Counted from the stretch's first letter, positions 30,039-38,516 are shown. The stretch is 64,000 bases of DNA from Devosia neptuniae (GCF_025452235.1 NZ_CP104965.1:3406501-3470500), one strand, 5' to 3'. Program-made: numbers and translations. Notes: generated by a model from the sequence alone, not told the origin.

Positions 30039-30867
30039 CTATTCGGACGCGGCCGGCTTCCACCGGACGATGCGGCTTTCCGCCAATGAAACGAGTGAGA
30101 ACAGGAGCACGGCGAGCAATGCCGCGATCACCACGGTGGCGTAGAGCAATGCCGAGCGGAAATTGAAGGTGGCGTCGATGATGAGCGCCCCCAGCCCATA
30201 GGTGGACCCGATCCATTCGGCGACGATGGCGCCCATGACGCAACTGGTTGCGGCAATGCGCAAAGCTGCGAAGAGGAACGGCAGGGATGCCGGAATGCGC
30301 ACCTTCCACAGCACCTCATTGGGGCTGGCGGAGAGCACCCGCATCAGGTCCAGCATGGCGGGACTGGCTGACTTGAGCCCCTGAACCATGTTCACCAGCG
30401 TGGGGAAAAAAGCAGATCAGCGCCGCAATGATGATCTTGGGGGTGAGGCCATTGCCGAAGATGAGCACCAGGATCGGCGCCAGCGCGATGATCGGGATGG
30501 CCTTGACGAAGACCGCCAGCGGATAGACCGCCCGCTCTGCCGTGGGGCTATGCACGAACCAGATGGCCAACAGGATGGCAAACAAGTTGCCGAACACAAA
30601 GCCCAGCGCGGCTTCGAGCATGGTCGGCTGGACATTGCGCCAGAGCGTGCCGGCATTTTCGTAAAGTGCCACGGCAATGGCCGTGGGACTGGGCGCCATG
30701 AAGGTCGGCACGTTGAAGACGGTTACGCCCACCTGCCAGACGATGAGCAGGCCGGCCGCGGTGAAAATGACCGGCATGCTGCGCTGCAGACCTTCGCCGA
30801 AGCGATGGATGAAGCCTTCGTTCGGCTCGACGCCGCTCGCGGCGGGATTGGAGAGTGCGTCGGTCAT
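30039..30867 (-). pseudogene. SsuC/TauC-type ABC permease, frameshifted
   Basis: Inner-membrane permease of the importer. The frame from the ATG at 30867 (overlapping the ATPase stop as ATGA, with GGAGG upstream) reads normally through EAALGFVFGNLFAILLAIWF and PIIALAPILVLIFGNGLTPK, then breaks at a run of six A on the plus strand (30406-30411, six T in the gene). Removing one base restores FFPTLVNMVQGLKSASPAML and an intact 275-residue protein with the EAA-type loop. All other genes of the operon are intact, so a homopolymer sequencing error is likely, but a real inactivation or slippage is possible. Confidence 0.85.
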
Positions 30868-31667
30868 AGACATTCCTCCAGCATCGAGCGCAGGCGCGCG
30901 GTGACGGTGATGAATTCGACGGTGTCGCGAATGGCGAGCGAGCGGCCGGTCGGGAAATCCACCTTCATGAAGTCCTTGACGCGCCCCGGATGCGCCTTGA
31001 GCATCAGCACGTGCTGGCCCAGGAACGCGGCCTCCGGAATGGAATGGGTCACGAAGACAATCGTGGTGCCCGTCTCCTGCCAAATGCGCAGCAGTTCTTC
31101 GTTGAGCTTGTCGCGAGTGATTTCGTCCAGCGCGCCGAATGGCTCATCCATCAGCAGGATGCGCGGTCTTGTCACCAGCGCCCGGGCAATGGCGACGCGC
31201 TGGCGCATGCCACCGGAAAGCTCATGCGGCAAAGCGTTTTCACGCCCGGCGAGGCCCACCATGGCCAGCAGCTTGTGCGGATCGTCAAAGCTGGCACCGG
31301 CCTTCTTGCCGACCTCGATCGGCAATCGCACATTGTCGATGACGCTGCGCCAGGGCAGCAAAGTGGCATCCTGGAAGACGAAGGCGAAATCGCGGCCTTC
31401 GCGGGCTTGCCGGGGCGAGCGGCCCAGCACCGAAATATCGCCACCGCTGGTGGGCACCAGATCGGCTATGGCCCGCAGCAAGGTGGATTTGCCACAGCCC
31501 GAGGGCCCCAGCATGGTGACGAAGCCGCCTTCGGGAATGTCGAGTGACACGTCGGACAGCGCGGTGACTTCGCCCCTGCCCTCGCCGAACCGCACGGAGA
31601 CGTTTCGGATCGAGATTGCGGGGTGGGTCGCGCTCGTCTCCAGATTCTGTTCCAGTGCTGCCAACAT
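30864..31667 (-). CDS. SsuB/TauB-type ABC transporter ATPase
   Basis: 267 residues. Walker A is GPSGCGKSTLL, the Q loop is in FVFQDATLLPW, the signature is ELSGGMRQRVAIARAL, Walker B is ILLMDEPFGALDE and the switch histidine is in TIVFVTHSIPEA. The family energises nitrate, sulfonate, taurine or NMT1-type uptake. It starts 2 bases after the substrate-binding-protein stop and overlaps the permease by 4 bases. Confidence 0.95.
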   Translation of the reverse strand: MLAALEQNLETSATHPAISIRNVSVRFGEGRGEVTALSDVSLDIPEGGFVTMLGPSGCGKSTLLRAIADLVPTSGGDISVLGRSPRQAREGRDFAFVFQDATLLPWRSVIDNVRLPIEVGKKAGASFDDPHKLLAMVGLAGRENALPHELSGGMRQRVAIARALVTRPRILLMDEPFGALDEITRDKLNEELLRIWQETGTTIVFVTHSIPEAAFLGQHVLMLKAHPGRVKDFMKVDFPTGRSLAIRDTVEFITVTARLRSMLEECL

Positions 31668-31669
31668 GG

Positions 31670-32704
31670 TCAGCTCACCGCCTTGCGGGCATCGACAGTG
31701 GCGTCGAGCACCGAGAAGGTGACGATGTCGTCGAGCGTGGGCACAGTGCCGGAGAATTGCCCCAGATCGGCATAAGTCTTGATCTGTGCTTCCCAGAGCG
31801 CCCGGCTCATGGTGCCCCAGCCATCGGCCTTGGTCGTTTCACCGAAGGAATAATTGGACACAGCCTCGACCGCCAGCAGCTCGGGTGCGCGCTGCATGTT
31901 GGGATAGGCCTCCACCAGCATGTCCACGCCCTCTTCGTGGTTGTCGCGCACATAGGCCCAGCCCTTGGCGGCGGCCCGGGTGAAGCGGGCGAGCACGTCG
32001 CCATGATTGTCGATCTGGTCGTCGGTGGCGAAATAGACATTGGCGTAGAGTTGCAGCCCCGCATCCCACAGCATCAGCTCGACGGCATCGGGGCCAAGGA
32101 TCTGCATGGCTTCGACATTGGTGTTCCAGCCGGTCACCACATCGGCCTGACCGGTGAGGAGCTGGTTCATGTCCGCGCCCATATTGACGATGGTAACCTG
32201 ATCCTCGGCAATGCCATTGGCGGCCAGCAGCGCGCGCAGCAGGATGACGGCGGAGGGCTGGGTGGCGACCGTCTTGCCGATCATGTCCTGCGGCGTGCGG
32301 ATCGGGTTTTTGCCCAGCGAGAAATAGGAGAAGGGGTGCTTCTGGTAACCCGCGAGGAATGCCTTGATGGGAATGCCAGCCGAGCGCGCCAACATGATGG
32401 CGGGGCTGGAAGAGGTCAGGCCCAATTGCGATTGGCCGGCAGCGACGCCGGCAACGCCATCGATATTGGGACCACCGGGAACGATTTCGAGCTCGACGCC
32501 TTCCTCGGCAAAGAAACCCTTCTTGATAGCGGCAACTTCACCCAGAATGCCGTTGGAGGCGAGCCAGCCGAGCTGCATGCGCACCTTGGCGACATCCTGC
32601 GCCAGACCCGCCTGCACGCCGATCAGGCTATGGGTGGCGGCCAAGCCCGCCAGCGCGGCGGTGCTCTGAATAAAACGGCGACGATTCATCGTAAAAATGG
32701 ACAT
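31670..32704 (-). CDS. NMT1/SsuA-type substrate-binding protein, Tat-like signal
   Basis: 344 residues. The leader MSIFTMNRRRFIQSTAALAG has a twin-arginine motif (RRRFI), then a hydrophobic stretch and AQD cleavage near residue 36. The mature start VAKVRMQLGWLASNGILGEV and AAIKKGFFAEEGVELEIVPG are typical of the NMT1/THI5 and SsuA family, which binds sulfonates, pyrimidines or aromatic acids. First gene of the six- or seven-gene importer/catabolic operon; the palindrome at 32821-32835 is about 116 bases upstream. Confidence 0.9.
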   Translation of the reverse strand: MSIFTMNRRRFIQSTAALAGLAATHSLIGVQAGLAQDVAKVRMQLGWLASNGILGEVAAIKKGFFAEEGVELEIVPGGPNIDGVAGVAAGQSQLGLTSSSPAIMLARSAGIPIKAFLAGYQKHPFSYFSLGKNPIRTPQDMIGKTVATQPSAVILLRALLAANGIAEDQVTIVNMGADMNQLLTGQADVVTGWNTNVEAMQILGPDAVELMLWDAGLQLYANVYFATDDQIDNHGDVLARFTRAAAKGWAYVRDNHEEGVDMLVEAYPNMQRAPELLAVEAVSNYSFGETTKADGWGTMSRALWEAQIKTYADLGQFSGTVPTLDDIVTFSVLDATVDARKAVS

Positions 32705-32820
32705 GAGCTGCGTTCCCTGTTGCAGTGTCCCCGGCTTTCCCTCTCCGGGTTGTCATCGCGACGTCACCGATGATGGCTCAGGATGCCGTTCTCAAGAAGT
32801 TCAAAAATTCGTGGTTTTAA

Positions 32821-32835
32821 TTGCCGAAAAGGCAA
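32821..32835 (-). promoter_or_regulatory. Palindromic operator upstream of the importer operon
   Basis: TTGCC-GAAAA-GGCAA is a perfect inverted repeat and contains a T-N11-A LysR-type box (TGCCGAAAAGGCA). It lies about 116 bases before the substrate-binding-protein ATG. A 19-base match with two differences, ATTGCC(G/A)AAA(A/T)GGCAACGC, recurs upstream of the ferredoxin gene at 36449-36467. Confidence 0.6.
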
Positions 32836-32866
32836 CGCTCGGAGCAATTTCTGCTTTGTTCGGGGA

Positions 32867-33733
32867 TTAGCGCGCTGTCACGGCCTCGAGCAGCGCCTGT
32901 ACGAGACGCTGACGCGGCGTACCGCGGCGCCAGACCAGGCCGACATTGCGCTTGGCATTGATCTCTTCGAGCGGCAGGGCCACGATATTGGGACAATGCG
33001 GCCAGGGCTTTGGCCAATCGGGCACGATGCCGACGCCCAGGCCCTGATCGACCATCACCGCAATGGCTTCGAGGGCGTCGAGCTCCACCAGGTCACGCGG
33101 CACGATGCCGGTGCGCCGAAGATAGATATCGACAAGGCGTCCGCCCCAACTGGCCCGATTATAGCGCAGGAAGGGGTGGGTGCTCAGCAGATCGGCAATG
33201 CTGCGGGCGGCCAGTTCGCGATGCGCCAGCAACACCAGCGGCTCGCGGCGGATGGTTTGCCACTGCATGGATTTGGGCATGACGAAGGGCGGCTGCACGA
33301 TAATGGCCGCATCGAGCTCGCGGGTGCGGACCCGGTCGAACAGATCGGGGCTCGCGCCGGGGGCCAGGACCAGTTCGAGCCGGGGCGCCGATTGGCGCAG
33401 GCCGAGCAGCGTCGTGGGCATCATGCCCGTCAGGGCGGTGCTGATGCAGCCCAGCGTGAGGCGGCCGGCGGGTTGATCAGGCTGCGCCGCGATCTGCAGA
33501 TTGGCGACCTCGCCCAAGATGCGCCGCGCCGGCTCGACCAGTGCGGCCCCGGCACTGGTGGGACTGACGCGCCTGCCGGCCCGCGCCACCAATGGCACGC
33601 CGATCTCGGTTTCCAGGGCACGCATTCTCTGGCCAACCGCAGCGGCGGTGATGCCGAGGCGCCGAGCCGCCTCCGCCATCGAGCCCTGCTCGACGACGCA
33701 CACGAAGGTTTCAAGGAATTGCGTGTCCATCAA
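32867..33733 (-). CDS. LysR-family regulator divergent from the dapA-like gene
   Basis: 288 residues. The helix-turn-helix is FLETFVCVVEQGSMAEAARR then LGITAAAVGQRMRALETEIG, followed by a substrate-binding domain (GRLTLGCISTALTGMMPTTL). The gene is divergent from the dapA-like/amidohydrolase pair, with a 94-base shared control region, and upstream of the importer operon on the same strand. Position suggests it controls the lyase/amidohydrolase unit. Confidence 0.92.
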   Translation of the reverse strand: MMDTQFLETFVCVVEQGSMAEAARRLGITAAAVGQRMRALETEIGVPLVARAGRRVSPTSAGAALVEPARRILGEVANLQIAAQPDQPAGRLTLGCISTALTGMMPTTLLGLRQSAPRLELVLAPGASPDLFDRVRTRELDAAIIVQPPFVMPKSMQWQTIRREPLVLLAHRELAARSIADLLSTHPFLRYNRASWGGRLVDIYLRRTGIVPRDLVELDALEAIAVMVDQGLGVGIVPDWPKPWPHCPNIVALPLEEINAKRNVGLVWRRGTPRQRLVQALLEAVTAR

Positions 33734-33744
33734 TAAACATTAGC

Positions 33745-33759
33745 TATCGTCTCAAGATA
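33745..33759. promoter_or_regulatory. Inverted repeat in the LysR/dapA-like divergent promoter
   Basis: TATC-N7-GATA (33745-33748 with 33756-33759) sits 11 bases upstream of the LysR ATG and about 70 bases before the dapA-like ATG, the usual place for LysR autoregulatory binding. Short motif; position is the main support. Confidence 0.35.
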
Positions 33760-33827
33760 TGGGAAGACAGTTTTACCCGCTGCAATATGTGTGGATACTG
33801 CGCCACACCACTATCCGAGGAATGCCC

Positions 33828-34754
33828 ATGTCCCTGTCCCCGCAAACCAATGGCGTCTACGCCATCGCCGCCACGCCGTTCCACCCCGATGGCGCGCTCG
33901 ACACCGCTTCGGTCGACAGGCTGACTGATTTCTATGTGCAGTCCGGCGCGACCGGGCTGACCATTCTGGGCATTATGGGCGAGGCGCCCAAGCTCGAGCC
34001 GGAGGAATCGCTGCAAATCACCCGGCAGGTGGTGGGCCGGGCCGGTGTGCCCGTCATTGTTGGTGTGTCGGCGCCCGGCTTTGCGGCCATGCGGTCCTTG
34101 GCGCGCAATGTCATGGATCTCGGCGCCGCCGGCGTCATGATCGCCCCGCCCCCTGCCCTGCGCACCGACGAGCAGATCGTCACCTATTATGCGCAGGCCG
34201 TCGAAGCCATTGGCGAGGACATTCCGTTCGTCATCCAGGATTATCCGCTGACACTGACCGTGGTGATGACCCCCAATGTCATTCGCGCCATCGTCAACAA
34301 TCATGCCTCCTGCGTCATGCTCAAGCATGAGGATTGGCCGGGACTGGAAAAGATCAGCAAGCTGCGCGGCTTCCAGAAGGCCGGCGAGATGCGCGATATC
34401 TCGATCCTCTGCGGCAATGGCGGGCTGTTCCTCGATTTCGAGATGGAACGCGGCGCCGACGGCGCCATGACCGGCTATGCCTTTCCCGACATGCTGATTG
34501 ATGTCGTCACCATGCAGCAGCGCGGCGAACGCGATGCGGCGCATGACCTGTTCGACGCCCATCTGCCGCTGATGCGCTATGAGCAGCAGCAGGGCGTGGG
34601 GCTGGCGGTGCGCAAATATGTGCTGCAGAAACGCGGCGCCATTGCCAGCGATGCCCAGCGCAAACCCGGCAGCAGCCTCACCGCCGCCGCCAAGGCTGAA
34701 ATCGAATATCTGCTGCAGCGCCTGGCCCGCAAAGATCCGCGTGCGGCGCTGTAA
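33828..34754 (+). CDS. DapA-family (dihydrodipicolinate synthase-like) aldolase/lyase
   Basis: 308 residues from the ATG at 33828, chosen because GAGG lies 7 bases upstream. The Schiff-base lysine K166 is in CVMLKHEDWP and the proton-relay tyrosine Y139 in FVIQDYPL; LTILGIMGEAPKL replaces the usual GTTGE substrate loop with GIMGE. The family includes lysine-biosynthesis DapA but also catabolic lyases and dehydratases of 2-oxo acids, which the context favours. It overlaps the next gene by one base (TAATG). Confidence 0.88.
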   Translation: MSLSPQTNGVYAIAATPFHPDGALDTASVDRLTDFYVQSGATGLTILGIMGEAPKLEPEESLQITRQVVGRAGVPVIVGVSAPGFAAMRSLARNVMDLGAAGVMIAPPPALRTDEQIVTYYAQAVEAIGEDIPFVIQDYPLTLTVVMTPNVIRAIVNNHASCVMLKHEDWPGLEKISKLRGFQKAGEMRDISILCGNGGLFLDFEMERGADGAMTGYAFPDMLIDVVTMQQRGERDAAHDLFDAHLPLMRYEQQQGVGLAVRKYVLQKRGAIASDAQRKPGSSLTAAAKAEIEYLLQRLARKDPRAAL

Positions 34755-36067
34755 TGGCCGCGCCCATTGAGCGAGGGGATAACGGGCGCTGGATCATGCC
34801 GGCGCCCATCAATGCGCATGACCATGGCTATGGCATCAGGACGCTCGACTTCGGCGCATTGGACGATGCGCTGGAGCCCTGGATACCGCATATGCGGTTG
34901 CGGCCGCGCACCGATCCGTACCTCGAGGCGCTGGTTGGCTTTGCCCGGCTGGCCCGCCAAGGCGTAGGCGCGACGATGCATTGCCACAATTCGCTCAATG
35001 CCGACCGCCTGGTGGAAGAAGCACAGGCGGTCTGCCGGGCGGCGGGCGATGTGGGCATCAGGCTGGGGCTGAGCTGCCCTTTGCTCGATTTTGATGCCTG
35101 GGCTTATGGCGGCGGGCCGGAGCGGTTGCGGGCCCATATGTCCGCGGATGAGTGGGAACTGGTGGGCGCGACGGCGCCGCACTACCGGCCGATCGAGGAG
35201 CAGCTTGCGTCGGTGCGGGCCATCGTCGACACCTGCTCCAGCGATATGGTCAGTGTGCAACTGGGGCCGATCGGGCCGCAATGGTGTTCGGACCGGTTGC
35301 TCGAGGCGATCGCGGACCTGTCAGCGGCGACGGGCCTGCGCATTCACATGCATCTGCTGGAAAGTCCCCGCCAGCGGCGCTGGTTGGACCGGCGCTTTCC
35401 CCAGGGCGTGCTGACGTTTCTTGATGAAATCGGTTTCCTCTCGCAGCGCCTTAGCGTCGCGCATGGGGTGCAATTACGACCAGCCGAATATGGCTTGATG
35501 ATCGAGCGGGGCGTGCAACTGGTGTCCAATCCCTCCGCCAATCTGCGGCTGCGTTCGGGCATTGCGCCGGTGGCGGCGGCGCGGCGGGCGGGGCTTGCGG
35601 TCGCGGTTGGGCTCGATGGCACGGGGCTTGATGATGACCAGGATTGGTGGCGCGAGTTGCGGCTGTTCCATCTGCTGCATGGCGGCAACGGGCTTGCGCC
35701 GGAGTTGAGTCCACAGCAAACCCTGGACCGCGTCTTTGCGGCCGGGCGAACCGTGCTGGGGCTATCAGGCGAAGGTGATGCGGTGGAGTTGGACGGCGCG
35801 GCGCTGCTGGCCGATGCCATGTTTGATGACCTCGATCCGGCCAGTGTAATCCTGACGCGGGCGACCGGGCGGCACGTGCTCGACATGAACGTGGCGGGGC
35901 AAAGTGTCATCGAGAATGGCGCGCTGGTGCGGGTGGACTACGAAGCGTCCCGACTTGAATTGCGGCAACAGGCGCTGCTGGATCGGCCACGGCTTCTGGC
36001 GGAGCGGGAAAGGGTTCGGATCTTGGTCGAGGCGACCCGTCGCTATTATGCCGATTGGGGCTGGTGA
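34754..36067 (+). CDS. Metal-dependent amidohydrolase (ATZ/TRZ-deaminase-like)
   Basis: 437 residues. Metal ligands are visible: PAPINAHDHGYG (HxH), HMHLLES (His), VAHGVQL (His) and the GLDGTGLDDDQDWW aspartate. This resembles cytosine/chlorohydrolase-type amidohydrolases, which deaminate or hydrolyse ring or amide bonds; the actual substrate is unknown. Translationally coupled to the dapA-like gene. Its 3' end overlaps the convergent ferredoxin gene by 22 bases. Confidence 0.85.
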   Translation: MAAPIERGDNGRWIMPAPINAHDHGYGIRTLDFGALDDALEPWIPHMRLRPRTDPYLEALVGFARLARQGVGATMHCHNSLNADRLVEEAQAVCRAAGDVGIRLGLSCPLLDFDAWAYGGGPERLRAHMSADEWELVGATAPHYRPIEEQLASVRAIVDTCSSDMVSVQLGPIGPQWCSDRLLEAIADLSAATGLRIHMHLLESPRQRRWLDRRFPQGVLTFLDEIGFLSQRLSVAHGVQLRPAEYGLMIERGVQLVSNPSANLRLRSGIAPVAAARRAGLAVAVGLDGTGLDDDQDWWRELRLFHLLHGGNGLAPELSPQQTLDRVFAAGRTVLGLSGEGDAVELDGAALLADAMFDDLDPASVILTRATGRHVLDMNVAGQSVIENGALVRVDYEASRLELRQQALLDRPRLLAERERVRILVEATRRYYADWGW

Positions 36068-36378
36068 GCGGCGACGACGGGGTGGTCGAGCGCCGTCGAG
36101 CGCGACTTTTCCCAACCGCCGGGCGAGCCCATATTCGTGACCTCAGGACCAAAAAAGTCCCGGTTTACGGCGATATAGTCTTTTTTCGCTTCGGCGATAT
36201 CGCCTTCCCATGAAACGGCATCGACCGGACAGACCGATAGGCACAGACCACAATTGATGCATTCATCGGGGTGGATGTAGAACATTCGCCCGCCCTCATA
36301 AATGCTGTCCACCGGACAAACTTCGGCGCAGGCGCCGTCCTTGATATCGATGCAGGTCTCGGTGATCACATAGGTCAT
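36046..36378 (-). CDS. FdxA-type ferredoxin
   Basis: 110 residues. The first motif TETCIDIKDGACAEVCPVDS has the longer cysteine spacing of 3Fe-4S/4Fe-4S (7Fe) ferredoxins, and the second is DECINCGLCLSVCPVDAV. The C-terminal 45 residues are polar. GGAGACC precedes the ATG. It carries a palindrome matching that of the importer operon, so it probably accepts or donates electrons for that pathway, for example with the flavoprotein at 28653. The last residues overlap the convergent amidohydrolase gene. Confidence 0.9.
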   Translation of the reverse strand: MTYVITETCIDIKDGACAEVCPVDSIYEGGRMFYIHPDECINCGLCLSVCPVDAVSWEGDIAEAKKDYIAVNRDFFGPEVTNMGSPGGWEKSRSTALDHPVVAAHQPQSA

Positions 36379-36449
36379 GGCTCAGGTCTCCCCGAGCCAT
36401 AATGGTCACGTCAGCCGTTCGATAAAAGCGCTGAATATCGTACGACCGA

Positions 36450-36464
36450 TTGCCAAAATGGCAA
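36450..36464 (-). promoter_or_regulatory. Palindromic operator upstream of the ferredoxin gene
   Basis: TTGCC-AAAAT-GGCAA, perfect arms, 72-86 bases upstream of the ferredoxin ATG at 36378. Together with flanking bases it matches the site at 32821-32835 in 17 of 19 positions, which argues for binding of one shared regulator. Confidence 0.6.
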
Positions 36465-36474
36465 CGCAGGCGGG

Positions 36475-37506
36475 TCACGCCGCGCTCAGCGCCGCCTTGA
36501 TGAGGGCGTCGGGCGCGATCGGGGCGGCGAGTTGGTCGAAGGTGCAGCTTTGCGGTGCCTTGTCGGGTCGCCAGCGCAGGAAGCGTGTGCCGTGGCGAAA
36601 GCGATCGCCGGTGATCTGGTCGTAGGACACCTCGGCAACCAGTTCGAGCTGCAATGGCTCCCATTGGCTGGATCGTTCGGTGGACCAGCGGCTGGGCCCG
36701 CCCGGGGCTTTTCCGGTAAAGCCGGGTCCGCCTTTCAGGTCTTCGAGTTTTCTGGTCAGTGCCGGTTTGTCCTCGTTGGTGAAGGCCGAGGTGAAGCCGA
36801 CATGATCGAGCTTCCCTTCCGCGTTGTAGAGCCCGAGCAATAGTGAGCCGACCAGCTTGCTGCCGGTGCCATAGCGGAAGCCGCCGACGACGCAATCGGC
36901 CGTGCGGATGCGCTTGATCTTGAGCATTGCGCGCTCGCCGCTGGCATAGGGCTCGTCCAGCCGCTTGGCGACGACACCATCCAGTTCATGCGTCAATTCG
37001 GTGAACCAGCGTTTGGCGGCGGCGCGATCAATGGTGGCGGGCGAGAGGCGCAGCCTACCGCCGGACGGCAAGCCTGCTACAAAAGCTTCGAGGGCAGTCC
37101 GGCGCTCAGCCAAGGGCCGGCCGAGCCAATGCACCCGGCCCTGATGCAGCAGATCGAACACCACCAATATTGCTGGCGTGGCAGCAGCGAGTTTGCGCAC
37201 CCGGCTCTCGGCTGGGTGCAGGCGCTGCTGCAGGGCATCGAACGAGGCGACGTCGTCGATGGGCACGATCAGTTCACCGTCGAGGATCAGGCGTTGCGCT
37301 GGTAGGCTGTGGACCAAGGTTATGATCTCGGGGAAATAGCGCCCCAGCGGTTTGCCCGACTTGCCCCAGAGTTCCACCGCGCCACCGTCCCTGAGGGCGA
37401 TGCAGCGAAAGCCGTCCCATTTGGGCTCGAATTGCCAGCCTTCCTCCTTCGGCAGGTCCGAAACCAGCCGTGCTTCCATTGGCGGAACAAATTCGAGGGC
37501 TGGCAT
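36475..37506 (-). CDS. Stand-alone ATP-dependent DNA ligase
   Basis: 343 residues from the ATG at 37506, with AAGGAG 8 bases upstream; an upstream in-frame extension reads through the divergent KTSC gene and is rejected. The adenylation motif EPKWDGFRC gives catalytic K29; other motifs are LDGELIVP, DGVVAKRLDEPYASG and MLKIKRIRTADCVVGG. The C-terminal part is an OB-fold like LigD ligase domains, but primase and nuclease domains are absent and no ku gene is nearby. Likely role: a repair ligase. Confidence 0.92.
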   Translation of the reverse strand: MPALEFVPPMEARLVSDLPKEEGWQFEPKWDGFRCIALRDGGAVELWGKSGKPLGRYFPEIITLVHSLPAQRLILDGELIVPIDDVASFDALQQRLHPAESRVRKLAAATPAILVVFDLLHQGRVHWLGRPLAERRTALEAFVAGLPSGGRLRLSPATIDRAAAKRWFTELTHELDGVVAKRLDEPYASGERAMLKIKRIRTADCVVGGFRYGTGSKLVGSLLLGLYNAEGKLDHVGFTSAFTNEDKPALTRKLEDLKGGPGFTGKAPGGPSRWSTERSSQWEPLQLELVAEVSYDQITGDRFRHGTRFLRWRPDKAPQSCTFDQLAAPIAPDALIKAALSAA

Positions 37507-37605
37507 GATCCGATCTCCTTGTCGCCGGCTGACCATCAGGCACTCGCCGGGGCACCTGATTGCAACCTTCCCGGAGCAATCCGGTTGCAGTTGCAGGAGC
37601 AGCCC

Positions 37606-37827
37606 ATGCCATCCACCATCATTCAAAAGAGCCAGTACGATCCCCAGACACGAGTACTCTCGATCTGGCTGGCGACGAATGGAAAGCGGTACGACTATCT
37701 GGACGTACCGGCTGAAATTTATGATGCTTTCCGAGCAGCCTTTTCCAAGGGCCGGTTCTTCAATCGGCATATCCGATCCAGTTTCCTCGTTCGCGAGGGT
37801 GATATTGCTTCGCCTGCCAAGCACTAA
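37606..37827 (+). CDS. KTSC-domain small protein
   Basis: 73 residues. The ATG at 37606 was chosen because AGGAG lies 6 bases upstream; the longer open frame overlaps the ligase gene. The sequence QYDPQTRVLSIWLATNGKRY followed by FSKGRFFNRHIRSSF matches the KTSC fold, which resembles the C-terminal domain of some lysyl-tRNA synthetases and is often associated with nucleic-acid proteins. Function not established. Divergent from the ligase gene with 99 bases between, so a shared promoter region is possible. Confidence 0.8.
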   Translation: MPSTIIQKSQYDPQTRVLSIWLATNGKRYDYLDVPAEIYDAFRAAFSKGRFFNRHIRSSFLVREGDIASPAKH

Positions 37828-37850
37828 ATAGTGGACACGCCGCCTCGATA

Positions 37851-37865
37851 TCCGTCATATCGGAA
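37851..37865 (+). promoter_or_regulatory. Operator 1 of the XRE-cupin/kbl pair
   Basis: TCCGTCATATCGGAA, 18 bases upstream of the regulator ATG. It matches the site before kbl at 38480-38494 (consensus TCCGTYATATYGGAA, 13 of 15 identical), and its TCCG...CGGA arms are near-symmetric. Likely the autoregulatory site of the XRE-cupin protein. Confidence 0.65.
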
Positions 37866-37882
37866 ACGTAGCGAGGAGCGTG

Positions 37883-38449
37883 ATGGTGAGTTCTAGCCCA
37901 AAGATCGGCCCGGTCATCCAGAGCGAGCGCAAGGCCAGACGGTTGACGCTTGAGGCACTGGCGGGGATGTCTGGGGTGTCGAAATCGATGCTGAGCCAGA
38001 TCGAGCGCGGCGAGGCCAATCCCACTTTCGCGGTGCTGTGGAGCCTGACCCAGGCGCTGGGGCTGGAATTTTCCGACCTTATAGCGGGTGGCGCCACAGC
38101 CAATGAACATGACGTGATTGAAGTCACGCCTGCCCCGCATACGCCGGAAATCAAGAGCGGAGACGGGCTGTGCCGGCTCAAGATATTGAGCCCGCCAAGA
38201 TTGGCAGGCCATACGGAATGGTATGCCGTCGAGATCGCGGCAGGTGGACGGCTGGACAGCGAAGCCCACGCCAAGGGTGCGGTGGAACATTTCACGGCCT
38301 GGACCGACGGGATAATTATCAGGAGCGGCCGGGGCGAAGCAGAAGTGAAGCGCGGCGAGACCGCACGCTACCCTGCTGACGTGCCGCATGCCATTTCAAA
38401 TTCCGGGACCGAGACCGCGACGGGCCTGCTGGTTCTGCTCTATCGCTAG
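37883..38449 (+). CDS. XRE-family regulator with cupin domain, likely of threonine catabolism
   Basis: 188 residues from the ATG at 37883 (MVSSSPK); a GTG 3 bases earlier is also possible. Residues about 12-65 are a lambda-repressor-type helix-turn-helix (RRLTLEALAGMSGVSKSMLS, then QIERGEANPTF). Residues about 110-186 form a small-molecule-binding cupin domain (HFTAWTDGIIIRSGRGEAEV). It lies upstream of kbl-tdh with shared operators, so it is their probable regulator with the amino acid or a product as ligand. Confidence 0.87.
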   Translation: MVSSSPKIGPVIQSERKARRLTLEALAGMSGVSKSMLSQIERGEANPTFAVLWSLTQALGLEFSDLIAGGATANEHDVIEVTPAPHTPEIKSGDGLCRLKILSPPRLAGHTEWYAVEIAAGGRLDSEAHAKGAVEHFTAWTDGIIIRSGRGEAEVKRGETARYPADVPHAISNSGTETATGLLVLLYR

Positions 38450-38479
38450 GTCCTAGAATTCCATTGTCGCGGCATTAAT

Positions 38480-38494
38480 TCCGTTATATTGGAA
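38480..38494 (+). promoter_or_regulatory. Operator 2, upstream of kbl
   Basis: TCCGTTATATTGGAA, 23 bases before the kbl start. It is within the 67-base gap between the regulator gene and kbl and matches operator 1, suggesting direct control of the kbl-tdh operon. Confidence 0.65.
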
Positions 38495-38516
38495 TATCCA
38501 TCAGGAGGAGGTTCCA

